From positions 1-44,862 of the forward strand of contig JAKFUF010000025.1 of NCBI GenBank assembly GCA_021732845.1: a DNA stretch of 44,862 nucleotides, given 5' to 3'. The notes beneath the pieces were generated by a model. The model did not search any database. It saw only the letters and a program-made list of their open reading frames with translations, and had not been told where the DNA came from. Shown one piece after another: positions 15,685 to 25,468 of the stretch (within the stretch, counting starts at the first letter, position 1; every line of letters begins with the position of its first letter). A program made the position numbers and the translations under genes. The stretch is from Planctomycetaceae bacterium (GTDB lineage: Bacteria > Planctomycetota > Planctomycetia > Planctomycetales > Planctomycetaceae).

Positions 15685-18600
15685 TCACCGCGTTTCCACG
15701 GTCACCGCCATGACCACCGGCGCGGTGACGTCGGGGCCTTTCACGAGTTCGATGGATTGGATCGCGTCGGGGCGCTGGGGGATCACGGAGAGCAGGCGGA
15801 TTTGTTGACCGCGGAGGGCGAAGGCGAATTTGGAGCCGGGGACGTCGACGCGGCGGATGTAGTCGGCGAACTCTTCGCCGTTCTTCAGTGGGTGATCCTC
15901 GGTCTTGCCGTCGGCGTAGTGCAGACGAACAATCATCGAGACCGTGCCCTTTTCAGAGGCAGGAAAGCCCCAGCCGCTGATGCCGCTGAGGAAATGGATC
16001 GCCTTGGCCGGGCTGTTGCAGGGGAGCGAGACGGTTTTGGGCATCCGCGGTGGGACGTTGCCGAGCGGGCCGTTCAGCAAAATCGCGTTGGCGACGCGCT
16101 CGCCCTGCGGATCGACCAGCAGAAACGGAATGCCGTCCACCTGTTTCGGCGTCCAGTCGCTGAAGATCAGCCGCTCCACGTCACCTTCGGGGCCGAAGAA
16201 CATGCCGCGCGTGGTGACGACGGTGGCGGCCTTGGCCAGGGGGATCGGCAGGTATTGGCCGCGGCGGGTGAGGAATTCCAGCAGGTTGCACAGGTCATCG
16301 ACGGAGACCTGCTTCTCGAAACCTTCGGGCATCAGCGACTTGGTGGAGGCCAGCAGCTCGTCGATGTCTTCCCGCTGGATCGCCTGCTTTTTTCCTTCGA
16401 CATCGAACAGTTCGATCGAGGTTTTGCTTTCGGACGCGAGGAGGCCGCTGAGGGTCCGGCCGTCGGTCAGAGCCACGCGGTAGACGCGGTAGTTGCCTTC
16501 CACGCTGCGGTTGGGGTCGATGATGTGGGTCAGGAGTTCGGCCTTCGGGTGGACCGCCATTCCGGTCAGGTCGGGGCCGATCTTTGAGCCTTCACCGCTG
16601 TGCGTGTGGCACTTGCCGCACTGCTTGGCGAACACGACCTTGCCCGCCACGGCATCCCCGGCGCGCTCGGTCACGGGCTTCAGTTCGTCAAGCACCTTTT
16701 GGCGGTCGGCACTGGGCAATCCGCCGCCGCGGGACAGGATGGTTTTGGCCTTGGCGGCGAGGGCTTTGGAGGCGTGAGCCACGAGGGACTGCTTTTGATC
16801 GAGGGAGAGTTCGCCCAACTGAATCTGTCCCTTGTCGAGGGCGTCAACGAGGGCTTCCGTCCAGTCCGCCCTTGAGAGCAGCAGTCGAATCGCCACCGGG
16901 CGCAGCGCGGGGGTCATGGCTTCCAACCGTTCGACGATGGCCGCACCCGCTGGTGGGGCCTCGCTGCCACCGAGGGTTTCCAGCAGCTTGCGGGCGAACT
17001 CCGGCGGTGTTCGCGGAGTGAGCAGTTCCAGCAATTGCCCGGGGATCTCGGTGTCGGCACGGCGGAATTCGATCAGGCTGGCGGCGGCCTGCAGCCGCGC
17101 GGCTTCATCGAGCTTGTCGTCCTTGACCTGTGTCAAAAATGTGGTCGCGATTTCTGCGGCGTAGGTTTCAAATTTCTTGCTGCCCCAGCGTGTCGCCAGG
17201 GAGAGGAGGGTGCTGCGCGACGCAGGCGGCAACTTTGGAAAGAGTTCAATCAGATACTCTTCAGCCTTGGGATCGAGCGTGAGGGTCTTATTTTTGGGCC
17301 AGCCCCGCGCCAGGCCAGCGAGGATCGCCAGTTGATCTGGCTCTTGCGTCAACCTCAGCACCACAGTCAGCAAGTCCTCGGCAGACGGCGTTCCCCGGGC
17401 GTAATGTTCGGCGACACGCTCCAGGAGACGCAGTTCGGCCCCGGCCTTCAAGTTGCTGGAGAGACGCAGAACATGCGCATCATGCCGCGCAGCGGCACTC
17501 GTGGCGGCATCCAATTGCCATCGGTCCAATTCGGACAAACTGCCAAGCAGAGCGACCGACATTGCATCCGATGCCTTTGTGGCAACTGGCATGTCTGCCA
17601 TCGCGAGCAGGGCGGCCAGCCGTACTTGAGGATCTGCGTCGCTCAACAGGACGGCCGCGGCGAGCGCATTGGCACCCGCCTGCGTGCGGGGCAGCACCTG
17701 CACCGCATTCCGCCGCACCCCCGCCGAAGGATGCTTGAGGGCAGCCATCACGGTCGCGGCTGCCATCTCATTATCGCCGCTCAGCACTCCCAACCCCTGC
17801 AAGGTCTGCAGCGCATGAATCGCGCCAACATTGAGTCCAATGCCATCGACAGACGTGTCAGCCACCAGTTCCAGCAACTGTGGCACAACGTCCTTTTCTC
17901 CCCGCTCCACCAGCAGCCGCTGCGCCTGCAGCCGCCAGAACATGTTGTCCGACCGCAGCGCCGCCACCAGTTGTTCTGGCGTGGCGTTCTTCAACGTGGC
18001 CACCGGCGCGGCGCCGGATTTCTTGGTGGCCGCGCCAGACAACAGCCGGTAGACCCGTCCGTGCTTCTTGTCGCGCAGGTCGGTTTCATAGGCGTTCCCC
18101 TTGCCGGTTTTGTAGCCGTTGGGCGTGGGGTTGTGCTGCACGATGAAGTTGTACCAGTCGAGGATCCAGACGTTTCCGTCGGGGCCGACTTCGGCCATGA
18201 TCGGGGCCGACCATTCGTCGTTGCTCGCCGCCAGGAGCCACGAGTTTTTAGAATGGAAGTCGGAGCCATCGGGTTGAATCACAAACGTGCCCACCGAATG
18301 CAGCGTGGGCTCGGTGACGAAGGCGGTGCGGTTCCAGTAGTCCTGGGGATAGTTGCGGGCCGTGTACAGGGCGTGACCCGCGCCGGCGGTGAACTTGCCG
18401 TGATGGTCCATCTGCCGCACCTTGTCGGTGACGGCGTAGGCCCGCGACGATTCGGCGATGCCGCCCAGCACGCTGGGTGCCCAGCCACGGACAGACTCGT
18501 AGTAGCGGTTGGGGATCGGCAGGTAGACACTGGGGTTGTCGTTGGCCGTCGAGCCAAACATGATCCCCTCTTCGCTTTGCCCGATGCCCCACGAGTTGTT

Positions 18601-20025
18601 GTTCGTGTTCCGCAGGAACTCCAGCTTGGAGCCGTCGGACTTGAACCGCAGGAACCCCTGCCGGAACGAATGCTTCTCGCCGCCGACGGTCCCCTCGAAG
18701 CCGGCATAACCGACGATGCTGTAGATCCAGTTGTCGAGCCCGTACCGCAAGTTGCTCGGGCCGGCGTGGGTGTCGTTGGTGTTCCAGCCGGTGAACAGCA
18801 CCTGCCGCTCGTCGGCCACGTCATCTCCGTTGGTGTCCTTCAGGAACAGCGTGTCGGGTGCCTGATGCACGATCACGCCGCCGCGGCAGACGAGGAGGCT
18901 GGTCGGGATGCTGAGCTTGTCGGCGAACACCGTGAACTTGTCCGCTTTGCCGTCGCCGTCGGTGTCTTCACAAATGCGAATTCGGTCCCGCCCCTCACCC
19001 CGTGGCTTCAATTCATTGGGATAATCGAGGCTTTCGGCCACCCACAGCCGACCGCGCTCGTCCCAGTTCATGCACAGCGGCTTCCCCTGCAGGTCGGGGT
19101 CGGACGCAAACAGTTCCAGATGAAAGCCGACGGGTGTCACGTAGTGCTTCAGCGACTCTTCCGCCGGCAGCGGCTTCTGCATCTTCTTCAGCGGTTCGGC
19201 CAGGGTCCCCCAGCGTTCGCTCGGCGGGTAGAAGGGGATCACCGCATCCAGGTACTCGAACGGCTTGAGATCTATCGCCAGGTGCGTCAGCTCCGGTGCG
19301 TCGGCGAAATCGGGCACCACGCTCACATCGCCGCCAACAGCCCAGCGGATTCCGCGCTCCACGAGGTTCAGGAATCCCGGGTTGCTCCAGGTGCGTTCGT
19401 CGTGGCCCCAGGCGGTGTAGAACACGCGGCCTTTGCCGTGCGTCCGCACCCACGTCCACGGTTCCTTCGCGCCCTCGGCGATGCGGTATTCCAGCACCGT
19501 TCGATTTTTCTCGAAATGCTTCTCGTGAACGTAGGACTCGTCCCAGCTCTCAAAGCTTTTGAACCCCTTCATCAGTGGATGATCCGGCGCGCTGACGGTG
19601 GTTCGAAACACACCCGTCCCGTGGCTCTTGAATTGAGCGCCGACCAGTTCGACATACTTCGGAGAATTGCGGAAGCAGAACGACGCGCAGTGCAGGGGAA
19701 TGAAGCCCCGGCCACTGGCGACATAGTCCAGCAGCGCTGTTTCCTGATCGGCCGAGATCGTGTCGATGTTCGCGTAGACGATCAGCCCGGCGTAAGACTG
19801 GAGCGCTTCCGGATTGAGGTCCGCCACCTTGTCGGTGTAGGTGACATCAATCCCGCGCTTTGCCATCGCGGGTCGCAACTGTTTGAACCGCGCCGCCGGA
19901 AGGTGATGTCCGGCATCGCCGAGGAACAGAATCTTGAGCGGTTTGTCTTCTGCCTGAACGCTCGTCGCGACGAGGAGGGTGAGAAGCAGGCCGCAAAGCC
20001 GGGTAAAAGATGCAGTCTGAAACAT
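15685..20025 (-). CDS. PVC-type cytochrome c / membrane-bound dehydrogenase protein with N-terminal ThuA domain
   Basis: A large (1446-residue) exported protein. A Sec signal (about residues 1-25, cleavage near VQA) is followed by a ThuA-like glutamine-amidotransferase-fold domain (~28-240; KILFLGDAGHH and YVASGRGFIPLHCASFC). Next is a beta-propeller dehydrogenase-like domain of the type annotated in planctomycetes as a putative membrane-bound dehydrogenase N-terminal domain (~300-650; LCMNWDERGRLWVAESLDYP, DTDGDGKADKFTVF, DWYNFIVQHNP). A HEAT-like helical region (~690-1060) precedes a c-type haem site CGKCH at residues 1136-1140 with a downstream Met candidate (SLMPEGFE). The C-terminal ~200 residues are a further beta domain. 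It presumably acts in the periplasm on carbohydrate-derived substrates, passing electrons to the haem; the substrate is unknown. Confidence 0.9.
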   Translation of the reverse strand: MFQTASFTRLCGLLLTLLVATSVQAEDKPLKILFLGDAGHHLPAARFKQLRPAMAKRGIDVTYTDKVADLNPEALQSYAGLIVYANIDTISADQETALLDYVASGRGFIPLHCASFCFRNSPKYVELVGAQFKSHGTGVFRTTVSAPDHPLMKGFKSFESWDESYVHEKHFEKNRTVLEYRIAEGAKEPWTWVRTHGKGRVFYTAWGHDERTWSNPGFLNLVERGIRWAVGGDVSVVPDFADAPELTHLAIDLKPFEYLDAVIPFYPPSERWGTLAEPLKKMQKPLPAEESLKHYVTPVGFHLELFASDPDLQGKPLCMNWDERGRLWVAESLDYPNELKPRGEGRDRIRICEDTDGDGKADKFTVFADKLSIPTSLLVCRGGVIVHQAPDTLFLKDTNGDDVADERQVLFTGWNTNDTHAGPSNLRYGLDNWIYSIVGYAGFEGTVGGEKHSFRQGFLRFKSDGSKLEFLRNTNNNSWGIGQSEEGIMFGSTANDNPSVYLPIPNRYYESVRGWAPSVLGGIAESSRAYAVTDKVRQMDHHGKFTAGAGHALYTARNYPQDYWNRTAFVTEPTLHSVGTFVIQPDGSDFHSKNSWLLAASNDEWSAPIMAEVGPDGNVWILDWYNFIVQHNPTPNGYKTGKGNAYETDLRDKKHGRVYRLLSGAATKKSGAAPVATLKNATPEQLVAALRSDNMFWRLQAQRLLVERGEKDVVPQLLELVADTSVDGIGLNVGAIHALQTLQGLGVLSGDNEMAAATVMAALKHPSAGVRRNAVQVLPRTQAGANALAAAVLLSDADPQVRLAALLAMADMPVATKASDAMSVALLGSLSELDRWQLDAATSAAARHDAHVLRLSSNLKAGAELRLLERVAEHYARGTPSAEDLLTVVLRLTQEPDQLAILAGLARGWPKNKTLTLDPKAEEYLIELFPKLPPASRSTLLSLATRWGSKKFETYAAEIATTFLTQVKDDKLDEAARLQAAASLIEFRRADTEIPGQLLELLTPRTPPEFARKLLETLGGSEAPPAGAAIVERLEAMTPALRPVAIRLLLSRADWTEALVDALDKGQIQLGELSLDQKQSLVAHASKALAAKAKTILSRGGGLPSADRQKVLDELKPVTERAGDAVAGKVVFAKQCGKCHTHSGEGSKIGPDLTGMAVHPKAELLTHIIDPNRSVEGNYRVYRVALTDGRTLSGLLASESKTSIELFDVEGKKQAIQREDIDELLASTKSLMPEGFEKQVSVDDLCNLLEFLTRRGQYLPIPLAKAATVVTTRGMFFGPEGDVERLIFSDWTPKQVDGIPFLLVDPQGERVANAILLNGPLGNVPPRMPKTVSLPCNSPAKAIHFLSGISGWGFPASEKGTVSMIVRLHYADGKTEDHPLKNGEEFADYIRRVDVPGSKFAFALRGQQIRLLSVIPQRPDAIQSIELVKGPDVTAPVVMAVTVETR

Positions 20026-20231
20026 GGGAGACTCTGGATGAGGATCGAGTCACTTCGAAGTGCGAGACGAACGGGAGCCGCCGTCATCGCCCTTAATTAG
20101 AGCGTGGACGCGCCAAATTCAACACCACCGAAGTCCGGCGCCACGTCGCCATGGACACGCAGAGGCGGATTCGTGGAAAACGGGAGAGCCGAAAACGCCC
20201 GGGAGTCGAACGCAACTCGAGCGTTGTGGCT

Positions 20232-21299
20232 TCATGGTTCCCTGCGGTCGCGATTTTCCCAGGAGCCGGAGAATCGCAGCAGGCGTCCGATTCGCATGCG
20301 GATGGCCGGATCGGGCTTCAAATTTGCCGCGAGTTGGAACCACTCTGGCTCCACCCAAGGAAGGCGGTGAGCCTCGGCATAGCGTCTGGCGAGATCACCC
20401 CAAAACCGCTCGGGAGGGCTTCGCATCAGCGAGTCCTGCGTCTCGGAATCGAGGGTCACAAAATGCTGCTCCAGCGTGGCTTTCCCCTCCGGTGTATTCG
20501 GATCGGGCAGTGCTGCGGCCAGCTCGCCCAGCGTTGTTCGCAGGAGGACCATACACAGTTTTTGATGCTGCCGGCCATCATCGATGGCAAGCTTCGCCCG
20601 CAGTGACTCGCCAACAATGGCATTGATCAGAATTGGCGTGGGATCCGGCCCCAGGTTCATTGGCGGCCGCTGCTGATCGCCAGCAAATGCGTGGCGGCAG
20701 ACGACCATGGTCAGCCGCCAGAGTTTTTCCAGGTCATTCAGTCCCGTGAACTGCCGGCGCAGTCCGTTTGGCAGCTCGTTGACGGCGCGAAGCACATTTT
20801 GCCGATCTTCCGGCGAAAGCCGGAACTCGGCCGTGAGGACCGGGCGGGGCCGCAGGGTCGGCTGCTGCCGTTCCGCATGCTTGTCCATCAGCGACTTCAC
20901 CAGCACGGCCCGCTTCTTGGGCTCCCGCTCGCGGTGCAGTTTGTCGATGTCCGTGGCTGGCAGTGTCCCCAGCCAGTCATAGTACTCGCCAGCAAGGTTC
21001 TCCAATGAGCCACGGTTCGCCCGGTCAGCCTGCAGTTCAGCCACGAGCAGACGGATCTCGTCGCGCCGCGCTGGCGGGAGTGCGAGCCACTGGCTGAAGC
21101 TGGTCTCCAGCCGCAGCCGTTCCTCCGCGGTCATGTTGGCGATCTTGTTGATCCTGTCCGCACGTTCCTTGGAGTTGCGGGGCAGGGTGGGGATGGGGAC
21201 GGCGGCGGCCACAAGCATCAGGCATGCCAGCCCCCACCCCAGAGAACCGACGTGGCGCAGTCGCAGGATGGGTCCGACCGATTCACTGCGCAGAGCCAT
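20232..21299 (-). CDS. Hypothetical protein with one membrane segment, third gene of the sigma / anti-sigma operon
   Basis: The start is ATG 21299, which lies inside the end of the anti-sigma gene (17-bp overlap), a sign of translational coupling; the frame is open upstream to 21458 but that is the shadow of the overlapping gene. The 355-residue product has a hydrophobic segment near residues 17-34 (WGLACLMLVAAAVPIP), either a signal or an anchor, followed by a long charged helical region with repeats of the style MTAEERLRLETSFSQWLALP, LSPEDRQNVLRAVNELP and SPPERFWGDLARRYAE. I do not recognise a family. The sigma/anti-sigma context suggests an envelope-associated regulator or a product of the same stress response; this is inference. 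Confidence 0.7.
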   Translation of the reverse strand: MALRSESVGPILRLRHVGSLGWGLACLMLVAAAVPIPTLPRNSKERADRINKIANMTAEERLRLETSFSQWLALPPARRDEIRLLVAELQADRANRGSLENLAGEYYDWLGTLPATDIDKLHREREPKKRAVLVKSLMDKHAERQQPTLRPRPVLTAEFRLSPEDRQNVLRAVNELPNGLRRQFTGLNDLEKLWRLTMVVCRHAFAGDQQRPPMNLGPDPTPILINAIVGESLRAKLAIDDGRQHQKLCMVLLRTTLGELAAALPDPNTPEGKATLEQHFVTLDSETQDSLMRSPPERFWGDLARRYAEAHRLPWVEPEWFQLAANLKPDPAIRMRIGRLLRFSGSWENRDRREP

Positions 21300-21780
21300 G
21301 ATCAAACGCCCTTTGTTTGTGCAATTCGCGAAGGAATTCGACCGAGCCGGCCTCCTGCAGTTGGTCGAGCTTCTCGATGATCGGAAGCTCGTCCACAAGC
21401 TTGTCAGCCGGGTTGGGAATCTGGGAATTCGTGATCTGGTAGCCAGCCACGCCTGCAATGGTCGCGGCAGTCACCCAGCCAGCCAGAATGCCGCCCCGCC
21501 GCACATGTTGAAACCAAGCCTGCTCGCTGAGCGGCGGGGGAGGCGGTTTCACCGCGATCATCGACAACGTCTTTTGCGTGAATTCCGCCGAGACCTTGTG
21601 GGTCGGCAGTGCTCCCAACATGTCCCAGGTGCGGGCAAACATGTCGATCTCGTGCCGCGCGACGTTGCTTTCCGCAAGAATCTGCTCAACCTGCTGCGTC
21701 TGGACATCATCCAGTTCGCCGTCAAGGTAGGCGATCAGGTCGTCGCGCTGGGTGGAGCTGAGGCGGGAAATCTTGGCCAT
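21283..21780 (-). CDS. Membrane-anchored anti-sigma-factor-like protein
   Basis: The 165-residue protein has a soluble N-terminal helical domain of about 85 residues (LIAYLDGELDDVQTQQVEQIL, typical of anti-sigma domains in spacing), one transmembrane segment (about 96-115, GGILAGWVTAATIAGVAGYQ) and an outer tail of about 50 residues. The HxxxCxxC zinc motif of many ZAS-type anti-sigma factors is absent. It is immediately downstream of the ECF sigma gene (143 bp between) and overlaps the next gene by 17 bp. The likely role is to hold the upstream sigma factor at the membrane until signalled; this rests on context and domain layout. Confidence 0.75.
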   Translation of the reverse strand: MAKISRLSSTQRDDLIAYLDGELDDVQTQQVEQILAESNVARHEIDMFARTWDMLGALPTHKVSAEFTQKTLSMIAVKPPPPPLSEQAWFQHVRRGGILAGWVTAATIAGVAGYQITNSQIPNPADKLVDELPIIEKLDQLQEAGSVEFLRELHKQRAFDHGSAQ

Positions 21781-21923
21781 GATTGGCTGGTGGGGTTCTC
21801 GAAAAGACTGATTGCCTAAGTCTGGCGCGGCGGCGTCAACGGCCTGGGATGATACCCGAATGCCGCCAGTGGGTTTGAAGTCCGCGGTGCCGCGCCAGGC
21901 GTCCCAAATTCCTACAAATTGAT

Positions 21924-22592
21924 TTAGCGCACCGCCTGGTTCAACGATCCCTGTTTCATGTACGGTTCCAGTTGGGCACGCAGGTTCTCGCGGGCGCGCG
22001 ACAGCAGCGATTTCACGGCTTCGCCCGACAGTTCCAGCGTCGCGCCAATGTCGGCGTAGCTCATCTCCTCGAATTTGTGCAGCAGGACAGCCAGTTTCTG
22101 CCGTTCGTTCAACGTTTGCAGGGCCGCCTGAACCACCGCCCGCGCCTCGGCGTTGTCCAGTTGGCGGGTGGGCATCAAGCCAGATTTGTCGGCGAGCAGT
22201 TGCTCCACGGGACGCGGCCCCAGCGGCCCCGATTCGCTCATGTTGAGCGTCACTTCCTTACGTCGGCCCTTGTTGCGCCGCTGGTTGTTCGCCAGGTTGT
22301 TGGCAATGTGAAAGAGCCACGTCGAAAACTTCGCGGTGGGCACATAACCCAGCCGAGCACGGTAGATCCGCAGAAACACCTCCTGCGCAACATCCTCGGC
22401 CGCCTCCTGGTCATTCAGGAGGTGATGCAGCACGTTGACCAACCGGTCCTGGTAGGCGGTGACCAGTTGGGTGAACGCTTCCTGGTCGCCCTCCTTGACG
22501 CGGAGCATGAGCCGCACGTCCGGGTCGCGGAGCGCTGGATCGGCACGATCGGTTGATGATTGGGGCTTTTTGGACAAGGCGGTTTGTGTCAA
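21924..22592 (-). CDS. ECF-family RNA polymerase sigma factor
   Basis: The 222-residue protein shows region 2 (about residues 33-105, LVTAYQDRLVNVLHHLLNDQEAAEDVAQEVFLRIYRARLGY and FSTWLFHIANNLANNQRRNKGRR) and region 4 (about 150-210, LQTLNERQKLAVLLHKFEEMSYADIGATLELSGEAVKSLLSRARENLR). The start appears to be TTG 22592; no in-frame ATG precedes region 2, and a downstream TTG (reading LSKKPQ) is an alternative. It heads a three-gene minus-strand operon with the anti-sigma-like gene and a third exported/anchored protein. The target promoter is not identifiable. Confidence 0.92.
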   Translation of the reverse strand: MTQTALSKKPQSSTDRADPALRDPDVRLMLRVKEGDQEAFTQLVTAYQDRLVNVLHHLLNDQEAAEDVAQEVFLRIYRARLGYVPTAKFSTWLFHIANNLANNQRRNKGRRKEVTLNMSESGPLGPRPVEQLLADKSGLMPTRQLDNAEARAVVQAALQTLNERQKLAVLLHKFEEMSYADIGATLELSGEAVKSLLSRARENLRAQLEPYMKQGSLNQAVR

Positions 22593-22744
22593 CGGGATGA
22601 GAATTAAACCCTGGCCGCCACGAAAGGTGTCGCCGCTTCATGCCGATTATAGTCCATGCGCGAACCCTTGTCGAAACAATGACTCAAAGACCAAACTCCA
22701 ATGACCCAATCGGCCTGGGGCGGATCTGCGGGCACGACCTTCAT

Positions 22745-25351
22745 TCAAACATCCAGCTCCTTGACGTCGAGGGCGTGCTTCTCGATGAATTCCCGCCGTG
22801 GCTCAACATGGTCGCCCATCAGCACGCGGAAAATCTCGTCGGCCGCCGCCGCGTCCTGCATGGTGACCCGCAGCAGCGTGCGCGACTTGGGGTCCATGGT
22901 GGTGTCGCCCAGTTCGTCGGCGTTCATTTCGCCCAGCCCCTTGAAGCGGGTGACATTCATCCCCTTCTCTCCGAATTTGCTCAGGGCCGGGAGAAGGCCG
23001 CGGAGGCTGGTAAGCCGCGCCACTTCACCGTCTCGTCTAAGGGTGAACGGGTGGACCTGCACACCGTTGTGCATGCCGGCGGGGATCAGGCTGCTGAATT
23101 CAAGCCCGTATCCCTGGAGGGTTTGCAGGTTGGTGTTGATCGTCCGGACTTCATGCAGATCGACCACCTGCACGGCCGATTCTGCCGTGTCGCCCGCCGG
23201 CGTGCCGTCGGCCTGGTTGGTGCCGTGCGCCGCCGCATCGGCGATCCGCAGTTCCTTGCCCTGCCGCTTCTCTTCTTCAATGAGGAAGGCGTCCAGGGCC
23301 GGCTTGTCGGCAAACCAGTGCTGGGTCCGGCCGATGTAGACGCGGTAGCGGGGCAGCCACTTTCGTTCGGTGAGGTGATGGCCATTCAGCACGCGCAGAT
23401 CGATCCCACGCACCTCCAGAGTCTGCAGTGGCTCTTTCAGATCAGCGACAATTTTGACAATTGTTTTCAGGACCTCGGTCGGAAGGGCCGTGCCATCAGA
23501 CACCGTGAGCGTCGTCCCCTGCAGTCCGAGGTCGACCAATTGCGTTTCCATCTGGTCGGCGGTCTGCACATACCGCGTGTTCTTTTTCTGCTGCACCCGG
23601 TAGAGCGGTGGCTGCGCGATGTAGATGCAGCCCTGTTCAATCAGCGGCCGCATGTGCCGGAACATGAACGTCAACAGCAGCGTGCGGATGTGGCTGCCGT
23701 CGACATCGGCATCGGTCATCAGGATGACCTTGCCATAGCGGCGCTTCGCTGCATCCTCCAGCTCGCCGCCGGGGACCACTCCGCAGGCCTTGAAAATCGC
23801 CGCGACCTCCTCGTTCTCCAGCACCTTGACCAGCACCGCCTTTTCGACGTTCAGGATCTTCCCGCGGAGGGGCAGGATCGCCTGGAAGTTCGAATTGCGG
23901 CCGGTGTCGGCCGAGCCACCGGCGGAGTCACCTTCGACCAGGAACAGCTCGCTGATGTCCAGTTCGTGCGTCCGGCAGTCGCGGAGCTTCTCCGGCAGGC
24001 CGCCGGAGGTCAGGCCGGTTTTGCGATGCACCGCCTCGCGGGCCTTGCGGGCCGCTTCGCGGGCTTCAGCGGCGATCTTGGCCTTCTGGCAGATTCGCTT
24101 GGCGATCGCGGGATGCTCTTCCATGTACTTCGACAACTGTTCGCCGACGATCGAGTTCACGATTCCTTCGACTTCGCCGTTGCCGAGCTTCGACTTGGTC
24201 TGCCCCTCGAACTGCGGGTCGGGAACGTTGACCGTGATGACCGCCGCCAGACCTTCGCGGAAGTCGTCGCCGGTGGGCGTGAAATCCTTGAACAGGTCGG
24301 CCTTCTTGCCGTAGTTGTTGATGGTCCGCGTCAGGGCGGAACGGAACCCACTGAGATGCGTGCCGCCTTCGCCGGTGCTGATGTTGTTGGCGAAGCTGCG
24401 GACGTTTTCGGAGGGGCCGTCGTTGTACTGCAAAACGATTTCGACTTCGTAGGGATAGGTCTTCTCCCCCGAGGTGTACTGCGTCGTCCCCTTGATCACG
24501 ATCACGTCGTCAAACAGCTTGGTTTGCGTGCGGTTCATCCATTCGACGAACTCAACAATCCCCTTCTCGTAATAGAACTCTTCGGACTGGGCGGTAAGTT
24601 CTTCCGAAAGCTGAATGCGGATGCCCGGGTTGAGGAATGCCAGTTCCTGCAGCCGCGTTTGCAGCGTGGAGAAGTTGTACTTGGTGTCGGGGAAGATTTG
24701 CGGGTCGGCTTTGAACGTGATTGATGTGCCATTCTGGCTGCTGGAGCCGAGCTTCTTGAGCGGACTGGTGACCGCCCCGCGGGAGAATTCCATGGTCCAG
24801 ACATGCTTGTCACGTCGGACTTCGACTTCGAGCCACTCGCTCAGGGCGTTGACCGCCTTGATGCCGACGCCGTGCAGCCCACCCGTGCCACGGCGGTAGC
24901 CACCCTCGCGCGAGAACTTGCCCCCGGCATGAATGTTGGTGAGCACCACCTCGACGGCCGACTTGTTGTCATGCTCGGGCATGTTCCCCACGGGAATGCC
25001 GCGGCCGTCGTCCGAACAGGTGACGCTGCCATCGGCGTTGAGCCGCACACGAATGAACTTGCCGTAGCCGGCCCCCGCCTCGTCGATGCTGTTGTCGACC
25101 ACTTCATACACCAGGTGGTGCAGCCCGCGCAGACCAGTGTCGCCAATGTACATGGAGGGCCGCAGCCGGATGCCCTCCAGGCCCTTGAGCATGAGGATTT
25201 GGGCGGCGTCGTAGGCGACATCGGCCGTGGCCGCCGGCTCTTTTGCCTTTCCAGTTGTCAATTCATCGGCAACCTTCTCTGTCGATGGTACGATCGCCTC
25301 CGCTTTGGCACCCTTCTTCGACGGTCCTTTTTCTGAGCCCTTGTCTGCCAT
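22745..25351 (-). CDS. gyrB: DNA gyrase subunit B
   Basis: ATPase subunit of gyrase (with GyrA it introduces negative supercoils). 868 residues. After a ~45-residue low-complexity, Lys/Ala-rich N-terminal extension come the GHKL ATPase (about residues 48-270; EVVDNSIDEAGAG with the catalytic Glu/Asp cluster, DDGRGIPVG, GTGGLHGVGIKAVNAL), the transducer (to about 445) and the TOPRIM domain (LFLVEGDSAGGSADTGR near 466 and ILMTDADVDGSHIRTLLLTF). A long insert of about 170 residues separates TOPRIM from the C-terminal RFKGLGEMNADEL block, as in E. coli-like gyrases. No gyrA, dnaN or recF is adjacent. A topoisomerase IV ParE identity is less likely given the sequence pattern. Confidence 0.95.
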   Translation of the reverse strand: MADKGSEKGPSKKGAKAEAIVPSTEKVADELTTGKAKEPAATADVAYDAAQILMLKGLEGIRLRPSMYIGDTGLRGLHHLVYEVVDNSIDEAGAGYGKFIRVRLNADGSVTCSDDGRGIPVGNMPEHDNKSAVEVVLTNIHAGGKFSREGGYRRGTGGLHGVGIKAVNALSEWLEVEVRRDKHVWTMEFSRGAVTSPLKKLGSSSQNGTSITFKADPQIFPDTKYNFSTLQTRLQELAFLNPGIRIQLSEELTAQSEEFYYEKGIVEFVEWMNRTQTKLFDDVIVIKGTTQYTSGEKTYPYEVEIVLQYNDGPSENVRSFANNISTGEGGTHLSGFRSALTRTINNYGKKADLFKDFTPTGDDFREGLAAVITVNVPDPQFEGQTKSKLGNGEVEGIVNSIVGEQLSKYMEEHPAIAKRICQKAKIAAEAREAARKAREAVHRKTGLTSGGLPEKLRDCRTHELDISELFLVEGDSAGGSADTGRNSNFQAILPLRGKILNVEKAVLVKVLENEEVAAIFKACGVVPGGELEDAAKRRYGKVILMTDADVDGSHIRTLLLTFMFRHMRPLIEQGCIYIAQPPLYRVQQKKNTRYVQTADQMETQLVDLGLQGTTLTVSDGTALPTEVLKTIVKIVADLKEPLQTLEVRGIDLRVLNGHHLTERKWLPRYRVYIGRTQHWFADKPALDAFLIEEEKRQGKELRIADAAAHGTNQADGTPAGDTAESAVQVVDLHEVRTINTNLQTLQGYGLEFSSLIPAGMHNGVQVHPFTLRRDGEVARLTSLRGLLPALSKFGEKGMNVTRFKGLGEMNADELGDTTMDPKSRTLLRVTMQDAAAADEIFRVLMGDHVEPRREFIEKHALDVKELDV

Positions 25352-25468
25352 AACGTATTTTCAATTCCGTGCGAAGAGGTTGGGTGATGCGTTTTGGACA
25401 ATCCGAAGAGCCGACGATGCAGCAGTGCGCGCAAGGCCGGGTACTGGTCAAAAATCGGGTTCAAAAAC

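Noticed and set aside
17035-20100. A 1021-codon open frame antisense to the PVC cytochrome gene
   Set aside because: It is a shadow of GC-rich third positions in the opposite strand; it has no signal, family resemblance or ribosome binding site, while the other strand has clear domains.
22640-24724. A 694-codon open frame antisense to gyrB
   Set aside because: Mirror of the gyrB coding strand; no independent evidence.
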